Assembly (NCBI GenBank): GCA_039583875.1 | Contig: CM077149.1 | Location: forward strand, 153,948,416-154,012,415 | Origin: Platanthera guangdongensis | Lineage: Eukaryota; Streptophyta; Magnoliopsida; Asparagales; Orchidaceae | Length of the DNA stretch: 64,000 bases | Direction: 5' to 3' | Shown here: positions 41,987-53,345 of the stretch, piece by piece | How the letters are laid out: each line of letters opens with the position of its first letter | Position numbering within the stretch: the first letter of the stretch is position 1 | Program-made: the position numbers and the translations under genes | The notes under the pieces: model-generated | Database searches by the model: none | Seen by the model: only the letters and a program-made list of their open reading frames with translations | Told to the model about the DNA's origin: nothing

Positions 41987-44801
41987 CCAGCCTGTCCAAA
42001 AGGCCCGATCGGGCCAGCCCGGACCGGGCCTGATCGGGCCCGGGCTTTTGCAAACGGGCCGAGCCCGGGCCCTTTCTTTATCGGGCTCGGGCCGGGCCCG
42101 GGCTTTGACCCCGGGAAGGGGCCCGAGCCGGCCCCCCGGGCCGGGTCCTTTTAAGAAAAAAATGCTACTTAAAAAAAATTGAAAAAAAAAATAGAATAAA
42201 AAATTTTATTAATATTTAAATTTAAAAAACAAAATTACACTTTTAAAAAATAAAAGTAGAAAAAATGGAATTTATTATTTTAAATGATAATAAAAAAAAT
42301 TACATTTTTACTAATTCAGGTTGTCCATCTACTCTTTAATTTCCTCGGAGCTCTCCTCCAACGTTGAAATGTGTTATTTCTTATTCGTAGCATCCAAACA
42401 ATCCTTGTAGCAGATGCATAGTTCGAGTGATTCTTCATTTAATCGGCTCCTCCGCGTGTTCAAAATCCTGACACTAAGAGAAAAAGCGGACTCCGAAGCT
42501 ACTGTACTAGCTTGAATTGTTAGTAAATCACGGGCCGTATATGCCAAAATAGGATAGGTATTAGCTTTACCTTCCCACCACTTTAAGATATTGAAGTTTT
42601 CGATTTCTTACGTAGTCATAAAATCACGAAATTGTGTTTTCGTATACAGTCCTAATTCGTTTAAACTACTCGATGTGCGTGTTTTTTTTCCTGGAAGCTA
42701 ATTCTAAAATTTTATTTGTAAAATAATCTTTTGTCATAGTTTGCGTTATTTCTTCTCGGGGTCGTGAGCCATATAAGTTGTCGTAATAATTAAAACATTC
42801 GGTAAAAATAGAATTAAATTTAGTAGTACTAACATCGTCAACGTCATCGAAACTTATATTTATGTCTAAGTTAACGTTAATTTCATCTATTAAATTTTTT
42901 ACGCCGTCTACAGTGAATAACGGGTTTAAAGCGGCGGCGTATGAAAATACATGAGGCATTTCTCTATAATATTTTAAAAATTTTCTTCTATTACTTCAAT
43001 TAAAGGAAGCCATCCAGAGTGTTGCTTAAAATAGTTAAGTTTTTGTGTGATATTTACAAAATTTTCCACTACTAATGAGCTAGTGGGATAATACACACCA
43101 GATAAAAAAACAGCCACCCTATAAAAACATTTTAATAAATCCATATAATGAAATAATACGTCTCAATTGTTATCAGTTAAATTATGATTATTTGTCATAG
43201 TGTAATATTCAATAAGAAGAGTTTTTTTATTGAAACACTCTTTTTAACATTTTATATGTGGAGTTTCATCTTACAGACATATCAAATTGAGGTTTCAAAT
43301 ATTTTTGACCCTGTGCGATCACAAATTATCGAAAATCTTGACTTCGTTGTTTGGTACAATAAATAAATCTAAGCATGATACTAATTTTCTCAGCATATGA
43401 TTCCATAGCTTCTAAACTATCTTGTACCACTAAGTTTAAAACGTGGCACACACATCGAGTGTGAAAAAACGCACCGTTCAACATTGGTTTTAATTCACGT
43501 TTTAACCATTCTACTGCGGTATTATTATTACTAGCGTTATCAAAAAAAATACTCATTATTTTATCTTTTATTTTAAATTCATGCAAACATTTAATAATTA
43601 CCGAATATATAGTCTTACCTGTGTGCGGAAATTCAAAACCTTCAAAATATATTACGCGCTTATTTAACTCCCATGAAACGGGATCGATCCAATGAGCCGT
43701 TATACAAATATAAGATAACTCTACCCTTATGCTACTACTTCAAACGTCGCTCGTTAAACTCACACGTCACTCGAAAGTTTCAAAAAAATTTATTAAATCT
43801 TGTTTTGCGTCAAAATATAATTTAAGTGCGTCGCGTCTAATAGTGGATCTACTTACTTGTTGATATTTGGGCTGAAGCCCTTCGTGTATGTACTCTGTCG
43901 TCTCATCGTTGTCGTAGTGAGTGAATGACAACCCACATCTGATGACGTTTTTCACCTGTAGGTCTCGCTGTCTTGCTTGATCGTACATCCAAATTTGTCC
44001 TGATGCTGAAATTTGTCCCTGACTGGACTCGGGAGCTTGCTTCGCAAAACACGACTTAACGTGTCTCGCTAGTGTTGAGTTGTCGGTAAGGGTTAGCAAC
44101 TTTGAGCATAACTTGCACCGCGCCTTGAATTCGTCGCCGACTTTAACCTTGTCGAAATGCTCCCAGACGGGCGCCCTCCGATTATGCTCCACCACTTTGA
44201 TCGTGCTTTGAGTCGACGACACCGGCGTTGAGGAGGACGATGCCATACAGCGAGAGGGAGTAAGAGAGTAAGAGAGGGAGAGAGTAAGTGAGAGAGAGTG
44301 TGGAAGAGAGAGAGAGAAAGAAAGTGAGTAGAAGAGAGAGAGAGTGTGTGAGTGGAAGAGAGAGAGAGAGGATGAGGTAGGGGGTTTATAAAAAAAAATT
44401 TAATTAAAAAAATATATTTTTTTTAATATGGCCTAGGGCCTAGGCTTTTGCCTAGGCCCTATGCCAAATTACTGCAGCCAGCAAGGCTGTCAACAGCAAC
44501 CCTGCTGGCTGCAGTTCCAACGGCTCTTAGAGCCGTTGGCAGCAGGTCCGGGCTGACCTCCGGGCCTGGTCCGGGCTTCATCCGGGCCCAGGTCCGGGCC
44601 CAGGCCGGCCCGACTTTCGGGCTTTGCCCGGCTCGGCCCGGGCCGGGCATCGGGCCGGGCTATCCCCCAAAACCAGGGCCCTGTAAGGCACCTAAGCCCG
44701 GTCTCGGCCCGGGCCCGGCTTTTTTCGGGCCGGGCCAAAATGGGCTTTCGTCGTCCCGGGCTCGGGCCGGCCCACTAGGCCCGGGCCTTTTGGACAGGCC
44801 T
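41987..44801 (-). mobile_element. hAT transposon, complete ends, 8 bp TSD
   Basis: Ends CCAGCCTGTCCAAAAGGCCC and GGGCCTTTTGGACAGGCCT are imperfect terminal inverted repeats. Both sides carry agttacgg (41979-41986; 44802-44809), the 8 bp duplication of hAT elements. Sub-terminal DNA at both ends is full of CGGGCC/GGCCCG words. It carries one transposase gene on the minus strand, broken by frameshifts. Inserted in the DNA following the TTCGACGAA array. A truncated relative is at 62888-63546. Confidence 0.93.
42330..44246 (-). pseudogene. hAT transposase (BED finger, catalytic core, dimerisation domain), frameshifted
   Basis: N-terminus at ATG 44246 with a BED zinc finger: RAPVWEHFDKV, CKLCSKLLT and TLARHVKSC. 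The middle part (frame 43586-43326) has FFDNASNNNTAVEWLKRELK with a catalytic Asp and RCVCHVLNLVVQDSLEAM. Frame 42959-42666 is the region before the C-terminus (FNYYDNLYGSRPREE). The dimerisation domain reads near 42590-42400 (ILKWWEGKANTYPILAYTAR, then ASTVASESAFSLSVRILNTR). Stops and frame changes between these blocks, including near 43640-43760, mean it is not functional as is. It resembles the RICESLEEPER-type hAT group of plants. Confidence 0.88.
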
Positions 44802-44809
44802 AGTTACGG

Positions 44810-45540
44810 CTCTGATATTTAATGCTAAATATTCAAATTGAATATTGTCGTTTAAAGCAGCATTAAATATGGACTTAGCACAGAGTTTTAATTCTAATTA
44901 ATTCCCAGTGCAGTTACAATTCTCAGAGATTCTTCAGGCGTTTCAGAATGGTTTTAATTCAAATATTTGAACTGTTCTCAAATATTATATATTCAAAAGT
45001 TTGCTACTTCAAAGGGTTGCAAGATCAATATAGATCAACACATATACAGATACAGATATTCTGTTTCAGAGTCTTCTAGTGCAAAATCTTCAATCAATCA
45101 GAAACAAGAAGGCATACACCCTGAAGAAAAGTATCCCCTCTTGATCTCAAATTTCTATTCAAATCAAGGGGAGCTTTTTGCATCATCATCCACTAAAGTC
45201 TTCTCAGAGATATTTGACAGAGAAGACAACATCAACTTCTTATAGTTTAATTTTTAAAACTGTTTACAGGGTTTTAACTCCCTTCAAAAATTAACTCTTG
45301 CTTTCTAAGTCACCTGATCAAAAGACTTAAGCTTGGTTTTGGGGCACCTGGTCAAAAGCTCAAAGGGTTGCTAGATCTCCCACAGAAAATAGATCTTCTG
45401 GTGACAGGGCACCTGAGTAAAAACCTGTAGTGGATACCTACTATGGTGGTAGAAGAGTAAACGTACCAGATTTATTGGGGAACTACTATAAAAATTCTTG
45501 TGTCGTCTGTGATTGTTTTCTTTCTATTTGTGTGTTATGA
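44810..45540. other. insertion-derived DNA between two copia gag pieces
   Basis: No transposon domain. Words such as CACCTGATCAAAAG, CACCTGGTCAAAAG and CACCTGAGTAAAAA repeat near 45313-45425. This together with 41536-41978 may be one inserted LTR-like sequence, but no boundaries were found. Confidence 0.35.
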
Positions 45541-45545
45541 TTTCT

Positions 45546-45548
<3 letters not shown>

Positions 45549-45640
<92 letters not shown>
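45549..45640. repeat. (TA)n microsatellite, about 46 units
   Basis: Uninterrupted TA run; the tyrosine-isoleucine open frame across it is an artefact. Confidence 0.95.
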
Positions 45641-45641
<1 letters not shown>

Positions 45642-45764
45642 TTATATACTTATATCACTTACTTTAAATCCGCTAGCTATAAAAATAAACTAAAGTTTTT
45701 AATATACAATATTCACCCCCCCCCCCTCTAGTGTAAAGTTAGATCTATCTCTCACTTTCAACTC

Positions 45765-46160
45765 ACATGAGCTTGTTTCTCCAGTCTCAAGACCTATGGG
45801 ACTTTGTTACCCGTAAAGATACAGAAAAAGTTACATCCACCTCATCCAAAGAGAAGGAAACATCAGAAGCAGACATGCTCAAAGCTGCTGCAAAAAATGC
45901 CAAGCTAGAAGCCAAAGCTCTGTTGTTACTTCATCAATGAGTGAGCAAGGATATTTACCCAAGAATTATGGGAGCCGCCACCACAAAGGATGCATGGAAT
46001 ATTCTCCTAAATGAGTTTCAAGGCTCAGAAAAGGTAATTGCTATAAAACTCCAACATCAGTGGAAGTTGTTTGAAAATATAATCATGAAAGAAATAGAAA
46101 CTATTCGAGACTTTGTCTCTAGATTCTATAATAATGGGAATTGTTAATCAAATCGGGAGT
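45765..46160 (+). pseudogene. copia gag fragment (UBN2-type)
   Basis: STHMSLFLQSQDLWDFVTRK, KNAKLEAKALLLLHQ-stop, IYPRIMGAATTKDAWNILLN and EKVIAIKLQHQWKLFENIIM, then IETIRDFVSRFYNNG follow the copia gag order. One early stop (45938) and a broken 3' end near 46160, where gypsy sequence begins. Confidence 0.8.
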
Positions 46161-46179
46161 CTATGTGATAAACTTAATC

Positions 46180-46980
46180 AAATCATGTCGCCCTGCATTC
46201 TATAAAAGAAGTGCAGCGTCTGCACGGGAGAATTAGCGCCCTCTCACGCTTTTTGCGTGCACCGATAACAAGTATCTCCTCTTTTTCAAGATTCTTCGGG
46301 GAGTTTGCAATTCCGGATTTTAGTGGACGGATGTGTGTCACGCAGCCTTCGAGTCTCTCAAGCAATATTTGGCCTCTCCACCTATACTGTAAAAACCAGT
46401 CCCTGGAGAAATTATATACCTATACCTGGCAATATCCCCATCCACCTTGAGCTCGGTATTGGTTAAAGATGAGGGAGGAGTTCAGCATCAAATCTACTAT
46501 ATCAGCAAGATCCTTTCGGATACCGAGGCCAAGTATCCCGCAGACAAGATAACCTTCGCTCTCGTCTTCTCGGTAAGAAAGCTTTTGCCAAACTTCCAAG
46601 CTCGCATGGTAAAGGTACTAACTGAGGTTCCACTTCGTGCAATCCATCAGAAACCTGAGGCATCAGGAAGATTGGTAAAGTGGGCAGTTGAGCTCGGTGA
46701 GTTCGACATTAACTTCCAGTACCGGCCAGATATCAAGTCACAAGTGTTGGCCAACTTCGTCGTAGAGAATATCATTCCCCCTGAAGCTTTCTTTACGCAA
46801 GATACTCTTGCTCCTCGAGGTACTTTGTACGTCAACGACGCTTCAGGAATCGAAGAAGCTGGAGCAGGGTTGCTCCTTGTAAGCCTAGAAGAAGTTACCT
46901 TGGAGTACGAGCTCAGATAGAAGTTTCCAACTACCAACAATTTCGCTGAATATGAGGCTTTGGTCGCGAGTCTCAGACTC
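46180..46980 (+). pseudogene. Tat-type gypsy fragment: RT connection, RNase H and additional RNase H
   Basis: Starts inside the RT connection (VQRLHGRISALSRFLRAPIT), then a frame-broken FESLKQYLASPPI. RNase H: LVKDEGGVQHQIYYISKILS, FSVRKLLPNFQARMVKVLTE, LVKWAVELGEFDINFQYRPD. The additional plant RNase H starts TLYVNDASGIEEAGAGLLLV and has FAEYEALVASLRL. Its first motif is N-D-A-S rather than D-G-A/S-S, so the position of the catalytic Asp is disturbed. Stop at 46918. Confidence 0.85.
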
Positions 46981-46984
46981 ACCA

Positions 46985-48560
46985 TTTATTGCAATGTAAA
47001 ATTGTGACAATTTACACAAATTCTCAACTTTTTCCCCGCAATTTTAAGGGTATTACGAAGTAAAGGGCGACCGGCTAGCGCAGTACCTCACGCTTGCAAA
47101 GGCTCTCCTCTCCAAGATTCCATGATACCAGATTATTCACATCCCAAGAGAGCAGAATTATAGAGCAGATGCACTCCCCAAGCTTGCTACATCTCCCTCT
47201 TGTTATCAGTCTAGAAGATACCAAGTTGAAGAATTTGTTATCTCAAGTATCCAGGGACCCTGGGAAATTATAGTGATTGATGAACTGGGATCATCATGGG
47301 TCAGCCCGCTGTGGGCCTACATTGAACACGAACAGCTACTAGAAGACCCCGTGGAGGCACGATGTTTGCGGATGTGAGTGGCAACCTTCAACGTCATCAA
47401 TGGAGAACTGTACAAGAAATCCTTTTTCATACCCTACCCGAAATGCTTATCGAAATCAGGTGTAAGGTACACATTGTGAGAAATCTATGGAGGAATTTGT
47501 GGAGAGCATTTGGGTGGCAAAATATTGGCTCAGAAGATCTTGCGACAAGGATTCTACTGGACCACCATGAAGAAGGATGCATTTGAGTTTCTTCAGAAGT
47601 GCAAGAGTTGTCAACTGTACTCAAATGTTCCCTGACAGCCACCTGTTGCTCTCACAACATTACAAGGTGTCTAGCCCTACGCGCAATGGGGTATCGACCT
47701 TCTCGGTCCCCTCCCCCAAGCGTGAGTACAAAGGAAGTTTATCATTTTGGCAATAGATTACTTCACCAAGTGGGTAAGAGTCGAACCCTTGGCCAAAATC
47801 ACAGAAGAAAATGCTAAGCGGTTTGTTTGGAATAACATCATATGCCGCTTCGGTATTCTCGCAACTATCATTGCTGACAATGGTACTCAGTTCACTAGAA
47901 AATCTTTCACCAAGATGTGCAAAGACTTAAAGATTAACCTGCATCACAACGTTGTAGCACACCCGCAAAATAATGGGCAGGTTGAAGTGACGAATCAAAC
48001 CATTCTCAAGGGATTGAAGACCTGTAAACAGGAAGCAGGGCAGTGTGTCGACGCACTCCTAAATGTATTATGGGCCTACCGAACTAGAGAAAGGACTCTT
48101 ACTGGGAAACTCCATTCAATCTTTGTTTTTGGGACTAAAGTTGTCATCCCTGTCGATATCGGTGTCCCGAGTAAAGCCCACATTTTTGGACTTCAACCCA
48201 GAAAAGAACGACATGTTACTTCGGGAAAATCTTAACTTAATCTCAAAAATCAGGGATACAACCTCCCTTCGCATTGTCGCCTATAAAGGATGTGTAGCAT
48301 GACTCTATAATCGAAGAGTAAAGCCCAGAACAATCAATGTAGGAGATCTGGTTCTATGAAGCATCGAAGCAGCTGGCAAAGGACCGCAAGGAGACAAGCT
48401 CTCACTATCATGGGAGGGACCATTTATTATCACTACAGTTGTCAAGCCAGGAACTTTCAAGATTCGAACAACAGAGGGAAAAAATTCTACAGTTCATCAG
48501 TGCTTCTACAAGTTTTCATGGAGAGGAAGAGATTTCGTAAGGTAACGACACTTCACCTCC
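46985..48560 (+). pseudogene. Tat-type gypsy integrase fragment
   Basis: Continues with HIPREQNYRADALPKLA, then the HHCC zinc region (ICGEHLGGKILAQKILRQGF, FEFLQKCKSCQ), and the core: WGIDLLGPLPQA, LAIDYFTKWVRVEPLAKITE, FVWNNIICRFGILATIIADN and NNGQVEVTNQTILKGLKTC, so D, D and E positions are present. The end keeps LLNVLWAYRTRERT and a short C-terminal part. Frameshifts and stops separate the blocks. No LTR directly follows. Confidence 0.85.
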
Positions 48561-49382
48561 CGGTTTTTAGGATGCATGCATGACATCCAATTAATTTATG
48601 CCTTTATTTGAGCATTTAGGCATTGGATCTCTCAAATGAGAGGGGCTCGGGTCGTCTTGGTTCAAGATGAGCCACCGGGTTGATTGTGTCCATCCTCGGA
48701 ATACTTTTGCATTAGAAATTTGTCCTGCTAGTGGATTAGACATGGTGGGTGAAGCCGAAATCACGATCGGTGTTCCTATTCGGTGATGTTGATTGACGTG
48801 CATATTAGGATTTTTGTTAGAAATCTGATTGTGGAGAAGACACTGTTGTGATGCCCTTAATTTTCATGTGAGAACGAATGGTGGTTTATGGAGGAAAAGG
48901 ATATGCTTTTTGAATGCAATGTGGAGGCGTGGCTTTGTCTTTGTGGTCAGCTGGTTTACCCTGTGATGTTGTGATTCACGTATGGACGGTGTCCCGGTAA
49001 GACAAGTCCCCTCATGTGGAAATTGACAAGGACGTCAAGTTTTTGGACAAGCCCGGACGATGAATCCCACGAACAGGCAATGTCAAGCAAGGGTCCTTAA
49101 CATCAGTTGTGTTTAAATTGGTAAAATTGGCAAGAACAGTGGAGCTGATGGACAAGCCCGGTGGTGTTGCGATCCATGTGCGGGTGGAGTCTCAGCGAGA
49201 TTTCTTGGCCATGGGCGTGTATGCCTTTGGGCAATGAGAGCACACATGTGATGATTTGTGATGGTGTGTTAAAACCATATGCGCTATAGGATGTCTTGAG
49301 TGAAACCAATGTTTGCATACATACTGCATTGTAGGTCCCCTTCTATTTGCATGCTCAACATAAAAACATGTTTGATGTTTGA
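48561..49382. other. 3' flank of the gypsy fragment, no gene
   Basis: GGACAAGCCCGG words repeat at about 49048, 49150 and elsewhere. No domain. It abuts the left LTR of the gag-only element without a matching TSD. Confidence 0.4.
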
Positions 49383-51433
49383 TGTTGATGCGCGGAAACG
49401 TCGCGGGGCACCAGCCAGCTAACACGGAGGGGGTGTTCGGTCTCACAAGCTAGGAGAGGAGGAGAGGAGGGAAGGAAGGAAGCCTCTGAGTGCTCGAGAG
49501 TGGAGTAAACGGCTTGTCAAAGAGGGTTGCGGGGATAGATAGGAGAAGCTTGATCAACAGAGCGGGTTGATCAAGAGAGGAGAAGGAGGTTGATCAGGAG
49601 CTGTCGAGCAGACGGCTAAGGTGACGGTTGTGCTTGCAGGTTGGCTGCCGAGAAGAGCTGAGCTGAGAAGAAGAAGAGGGGGCCGCTAGCAGCGGCAACA
49701 ACACACTTCGCCCGCCGCGGCCTAAATGCCACTCCTGCGACGGGCTTTCCTTTGATTAATAGCTAGAGACTACAAGCTTACAAGTACACCTTTACAACAA
49801 AATCACTTAAAGGGGTACAAAGAGAAGCTGCGGCTAAGAGAGAAGAAATTGCCAGAAAGCAGAGAGGAGAAGATGCCAGAGACTAAGTAAAATAGTCTGC
49901 CAGCTGCTGGAGGACTGAGAAACTGAGTCTGCAGAGTCTACTGGCAAGCTGCTGAAGAGCTGTGGAGAACTGCGCGGACAGAAAACTGAGTCCGCAGAGC
50001 TTGCTGGAAGAGGTGACGACGGACTGCGCGGACTGGAAAACGGAGTCCGCAGGGTCTGCTGGCAAGACTTGTCTTCACCTCCAGGATCCTCCACCGATGC
50101 AGAATGAGAGGCACCATGGGCTATTTATAGGCCCAGGGGAATTCTTCTAGAAGCGGGGCCCAGTGACATCAGCATGACGACCTGCGCGGACTCCGCGGAC
50201 TGAGATTTTGCGTCCGCCACTTTGACTAATGAAGCAAGCGAAAGGACCCACCTGCAGAGAACTGGAGGTCGCCCCCTAGCGGTGACCTGGGCGGACTCCG
50301 GGAGGAGTCCACCCGGCAGGCCGGAGGCCGCCCCCTAGCGGGCGGCCTGGGCGGACTCCAGGGGGACTCCGCCCGGCAGGGTGCCGGGGTCGCCCCCTAG
50401 CGGGCGGCCTGGGAGGACTCCAGGGGGAGTCCGCCCGGCAGGCCTGGCCGCCCCCTTGCGGGCGGCCTGGGCGGACTCCAGGGGGAGTCCGCCCGGCAGG
50501 CCTGGCCGCCCCCTTGCGGGCGGCCTGGGCGGACTCCAGGGGGAGTCCGCCCGGCTGGGTGCCGGGGCCGCCCCCTAGCGGGCGGCCTGGGCGGACTCCA
50601 GGGGGAGTCCGCCCGGCTAGCCTGGTCGCCCCCTTGCGGGCGGCCTGGCGGACTCCAGGGGAGTCCGCCCGGCTGGGTGCCGGGGCCGCCCCCTAGCGGG
50701 CGGCCTGGGCGGACTCCAGGGGAGTCCGCCCGGCAGGCCTGGCCGCCCCCTTGCGGGCGGCCTGGGCGACTCCAGGGGGAGTCCGCCCGGCTGGGGGCCG
50801 GGGCCGCCCCCTAGCGGGCGGCCTGGGCGGACTCCAGGGGGAGTCCGCCCGGCAGGCCTGGCCGCCCCCTTGCGGGCGGCCTGGGCGGACTCCAGGGGGA
50901 GTCCGCCCGGCTGGGTGCCGGGGCCGCCCCCTAGTGGGCGGCCGGGGCGGACTCCAGGGGGAGTCCGCCCGGCTGGCCTGGCCGCCCCCTTGCGGGCGGC
51001 CTGGGCGGACTCCAGGGAGAGTCCGCCCGGCTGGCGGGCAGAGGCCGCCCCGGGTGGGCGGCCTCGGCGGACGGCGGCAGGAGGCCGCCGCCCCTCGGGC
51101 AGCATGGAGGCCGCCCCTGGTGGGCGGCCTCGGTGGACGGCGGCTGGAGACCACCGCCCTTGGGCGAAATAGGAGGCCTCTCCTGGCAATGCTGTTGGCG
51201 GACTCCTGCAAGGAAAAGTACTGCACGATTAGCGGACCAACCGCATGTCCCGCGAGGGTGAGCCATGGGAATAGCCCGTCGTCCCGTAGGGCACGCGATT
51301 GCTAGGAGACCTAGGCGGATATGGAAAACTGTCCGCCTACGCTGGGGCTCATCGCGATCAAAAAGGGAGAATCTAAGGGACGCGATTAGCCAGCTGGCCA
51401 CCTTGGGAAGGATCGCCGATTTCTGGGTTAACA
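49383..51433 (-). repeat. 3' LTR of the gag-only element (2051 bp)
   Basis: Plus strand starts TGTTGATGCGCGGAAACGTC and ends GGGTTAACA. Minus-strand TATA (CCTATAAATAG) at about 50121-50130. R-U5 lies to its left and a GC-rich U3 array to its right. Confidence 0.87.
50290..51060. repeat. 60 bp palindromic minisatellite in LTR U3, about 12 copies
   Basis: Unit: GGCGGCCTGGGCGGACTCCA, GGGGGAGTCCGCCCGGC, then a CTGGCCGCCCCCTTGCG-type part. GGGCGGACTCC and GGAGTCCGCCC are exact inverted repeats around a 3-6 bp loop, and GGCCGCCCCC/GGGCGGCC pairs flank them. Starts recur at about 50349, 50410, 50468, 50527, 50587, 50648, 50707, 50765, 50826, 50886, 50946 and 51006. Confidence 0.9.
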
Positions 51434-51599
51434 TAATCCCCGCACTTTTTCAAGTTCCGAAAAGAACTTCGAAAAAGTTGGAGACCCACAAAAATCATCA
51501 TCCACCCCAACGGAAGAAGAGGAGCAAGGAGAGATAGAACCTGAAGACTCTCCTTACAAGCTTGGTGCTTCCTGTCTGTTTTCCTGCAAGAGAAAGTTA

Positions 51600-51930
51600 G
51601 GGTAAGCACGTATGGGTGGCACATCGAGTGTGTACCTGAATTTGCTTTTGCAAAACGAAGAATGCATGTCTTCTGTAAACGTTTTGCAAAACAAAAGTGA
51701 GGAAAACAGGACATAACAACTCGCAAGTACCTGGAAGGGACCTGCAAGTCTTTGCTGATTTCTGCAAAAATAGAGTTAGGAGCAGGTATTGTATAAAAAT
51801 AAGCTGCAAGTACCTGGATGAGGCTTGCAGGTGTTTGCTAATCTCTGCAAGAAGAGGTGTTACAAGCAAATAAGACATGAAAAATAACTTGCAATTACCT
51901 GTGATGGGAAGGCTTGCAAATGTTAACTGT
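51600..51930. repeat. about 95 bp tandem repeat, 3 copies, in element interior
   Basis: CTGCAAGTACCTGGA followed by GCTTGCAGGTGTTTGCT and TCTCTGCAAGAA-type words recur three times with substitutions. It lies between gag and the 3' LTR. Confidence 0.7.
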
Positions 51931-52259
51931 TGACGAGATAAGGCCGATATGACCGATTAGCAAGGAGAATGCCTGATGAATACTATCATGAAGCCCAGAT
52001 CAATAAATTGTGTTAACTGCTGACAGATATGACTGGATTGCGATAGCATGGCTGGTAGCGCTTGAGCAAACAATGTATAGAAGACGAGAGCAATAGAGCT
52101 TATATAGGTAGAGTGCGAGTCATCATCCGATAGAGCTTGAATAAGCAATTCATATAGGATGAGCATGAGCAAAGTGATTGCTGGAAATCCTTTTGGTAGG
52201 TCGGATTAACCTGTTCACCTGTGAAAGAAGGCAAGAGAGAAAAGGAGGTCTATACCCGG

Positions 52260-52570
52260 AATGATTAAAGTGGGTTGAATGCTGCCACAGGTGTTCCCCG
52301 TGGGCCTTATGCATCACTTGCCCGAAAAATCATCCCGAGTATAGTCCTACTCAAAGCGGGCTGGCCGCGCATCCTCAAGGAGGGGGGAAAGGAAAAGAGG
52401 TCCATGTTCGGAATGACTAAAGAAGGTTGAATGCTGCCACAGGTGTTCCCCGTGGGCCTTATGCATCACTGGCCTGAGAAAATCATTCCGAGTATGGTCC
52501 TGCTCAAAGCGGGCTGGCCGTGCATCCTCAAGGAGGGCACAAAAGAGAAAAGCAAGGAAGGTCCTGAGAA
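52260..52570. repeat. 154 bp tandem repeat, 2 copies, in element interior
   Basis: GAATGCTGCCACAGGTGTTC and CTCAAAGCGGGCTGGCCG recur with a period of 153-154 bp (52277/52430 and 52353/52507). A further GATCCTGAGAAG repeat follows to 52640. Confidence 0.8.
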
Positions 52571-53271
52571 GTACCGCTGGAAGCAAGGAAGATCCTGAGA
52601 AGGATCGCTAGAAACACTGAAGATCCTGAGAAGGATCGCTAGAACTCTGCTCTCTTGCTCTGGGCACAAGCATCACTGATCAACGAGACAGGTTGCGCCA
52701 AGAGGCCTATATTGTCTGTGTATTGATCAGTGGATTTGTGAGAACCCGAGAGGCACGGATCGAGGGTACCGGAGAGTGCTTCGGCCACCACAGTTGAAGG
52801 GTGATCAAAGAGATAAGGCTACGCTTGATTGTCATTGCTTGTCCAGCAAAGATCATCCTAACCGTAGTGTTTCCTATAAGACGCACAACAGAGCTAACAC
52901 ATGGGGCTCCCCTAGCACACACTCTGTGTCAGATGCCGGCTAGGATCCTAAGTCTGAAGCCCATAGTCGTAGAATGAACTGCTCCCACTACACACATGGG
53001 TATACTCCCGCCATATGTGGTCGAAGCGGTAGTGCGAGAACAAACTACGGAGGGAACGTTTCAGACTCGGCGAAATCTCATTGGCGTACTGATCCCAGAG
53101 AGAGAGAAAAAGAGGGAGGGACAACAAAAAGGGAACTGTGTCAGTACGGGATCCCTGAAATAAAAGCTTTGCAGAAAAGCAAGAAAAGAACACTGAGAAG
53201 TGTTGTAATGAAAATGTTTGAAAGAGAGAGAGTAAGGGTTGAGATAACCCCTGAAGGTTGCAAGGAGCTCC

Positions 53272-53340
53272 GGAGGACTGTGAAGTCCATCGCTTTGGAG
53301 GACTGTGAAGTCCACGCTTTGGAGGACTGTAAAGTCCTTG
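53272..53340. repeat. 24 bp tandem repeat, 3 copies
   Basis: GGAGGACTGTGAAGTCCA repeats three times right after the gag stop codon; GGACT/AGTCC in each unit are complementary. Confidence 0.8.
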
Positions 53341-53345
53341 CTAGT

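Noticed and set aside
45513..45731. 72 aa frame rich in Ile-Tyr
   Set aside because: Translation of a (TA)n microsatellite.
50617..51434. Open frames of 100-190 aa on both strands
   Set aside because: Products of the 60 bp LTR array, with no domain; both strands are equally open.
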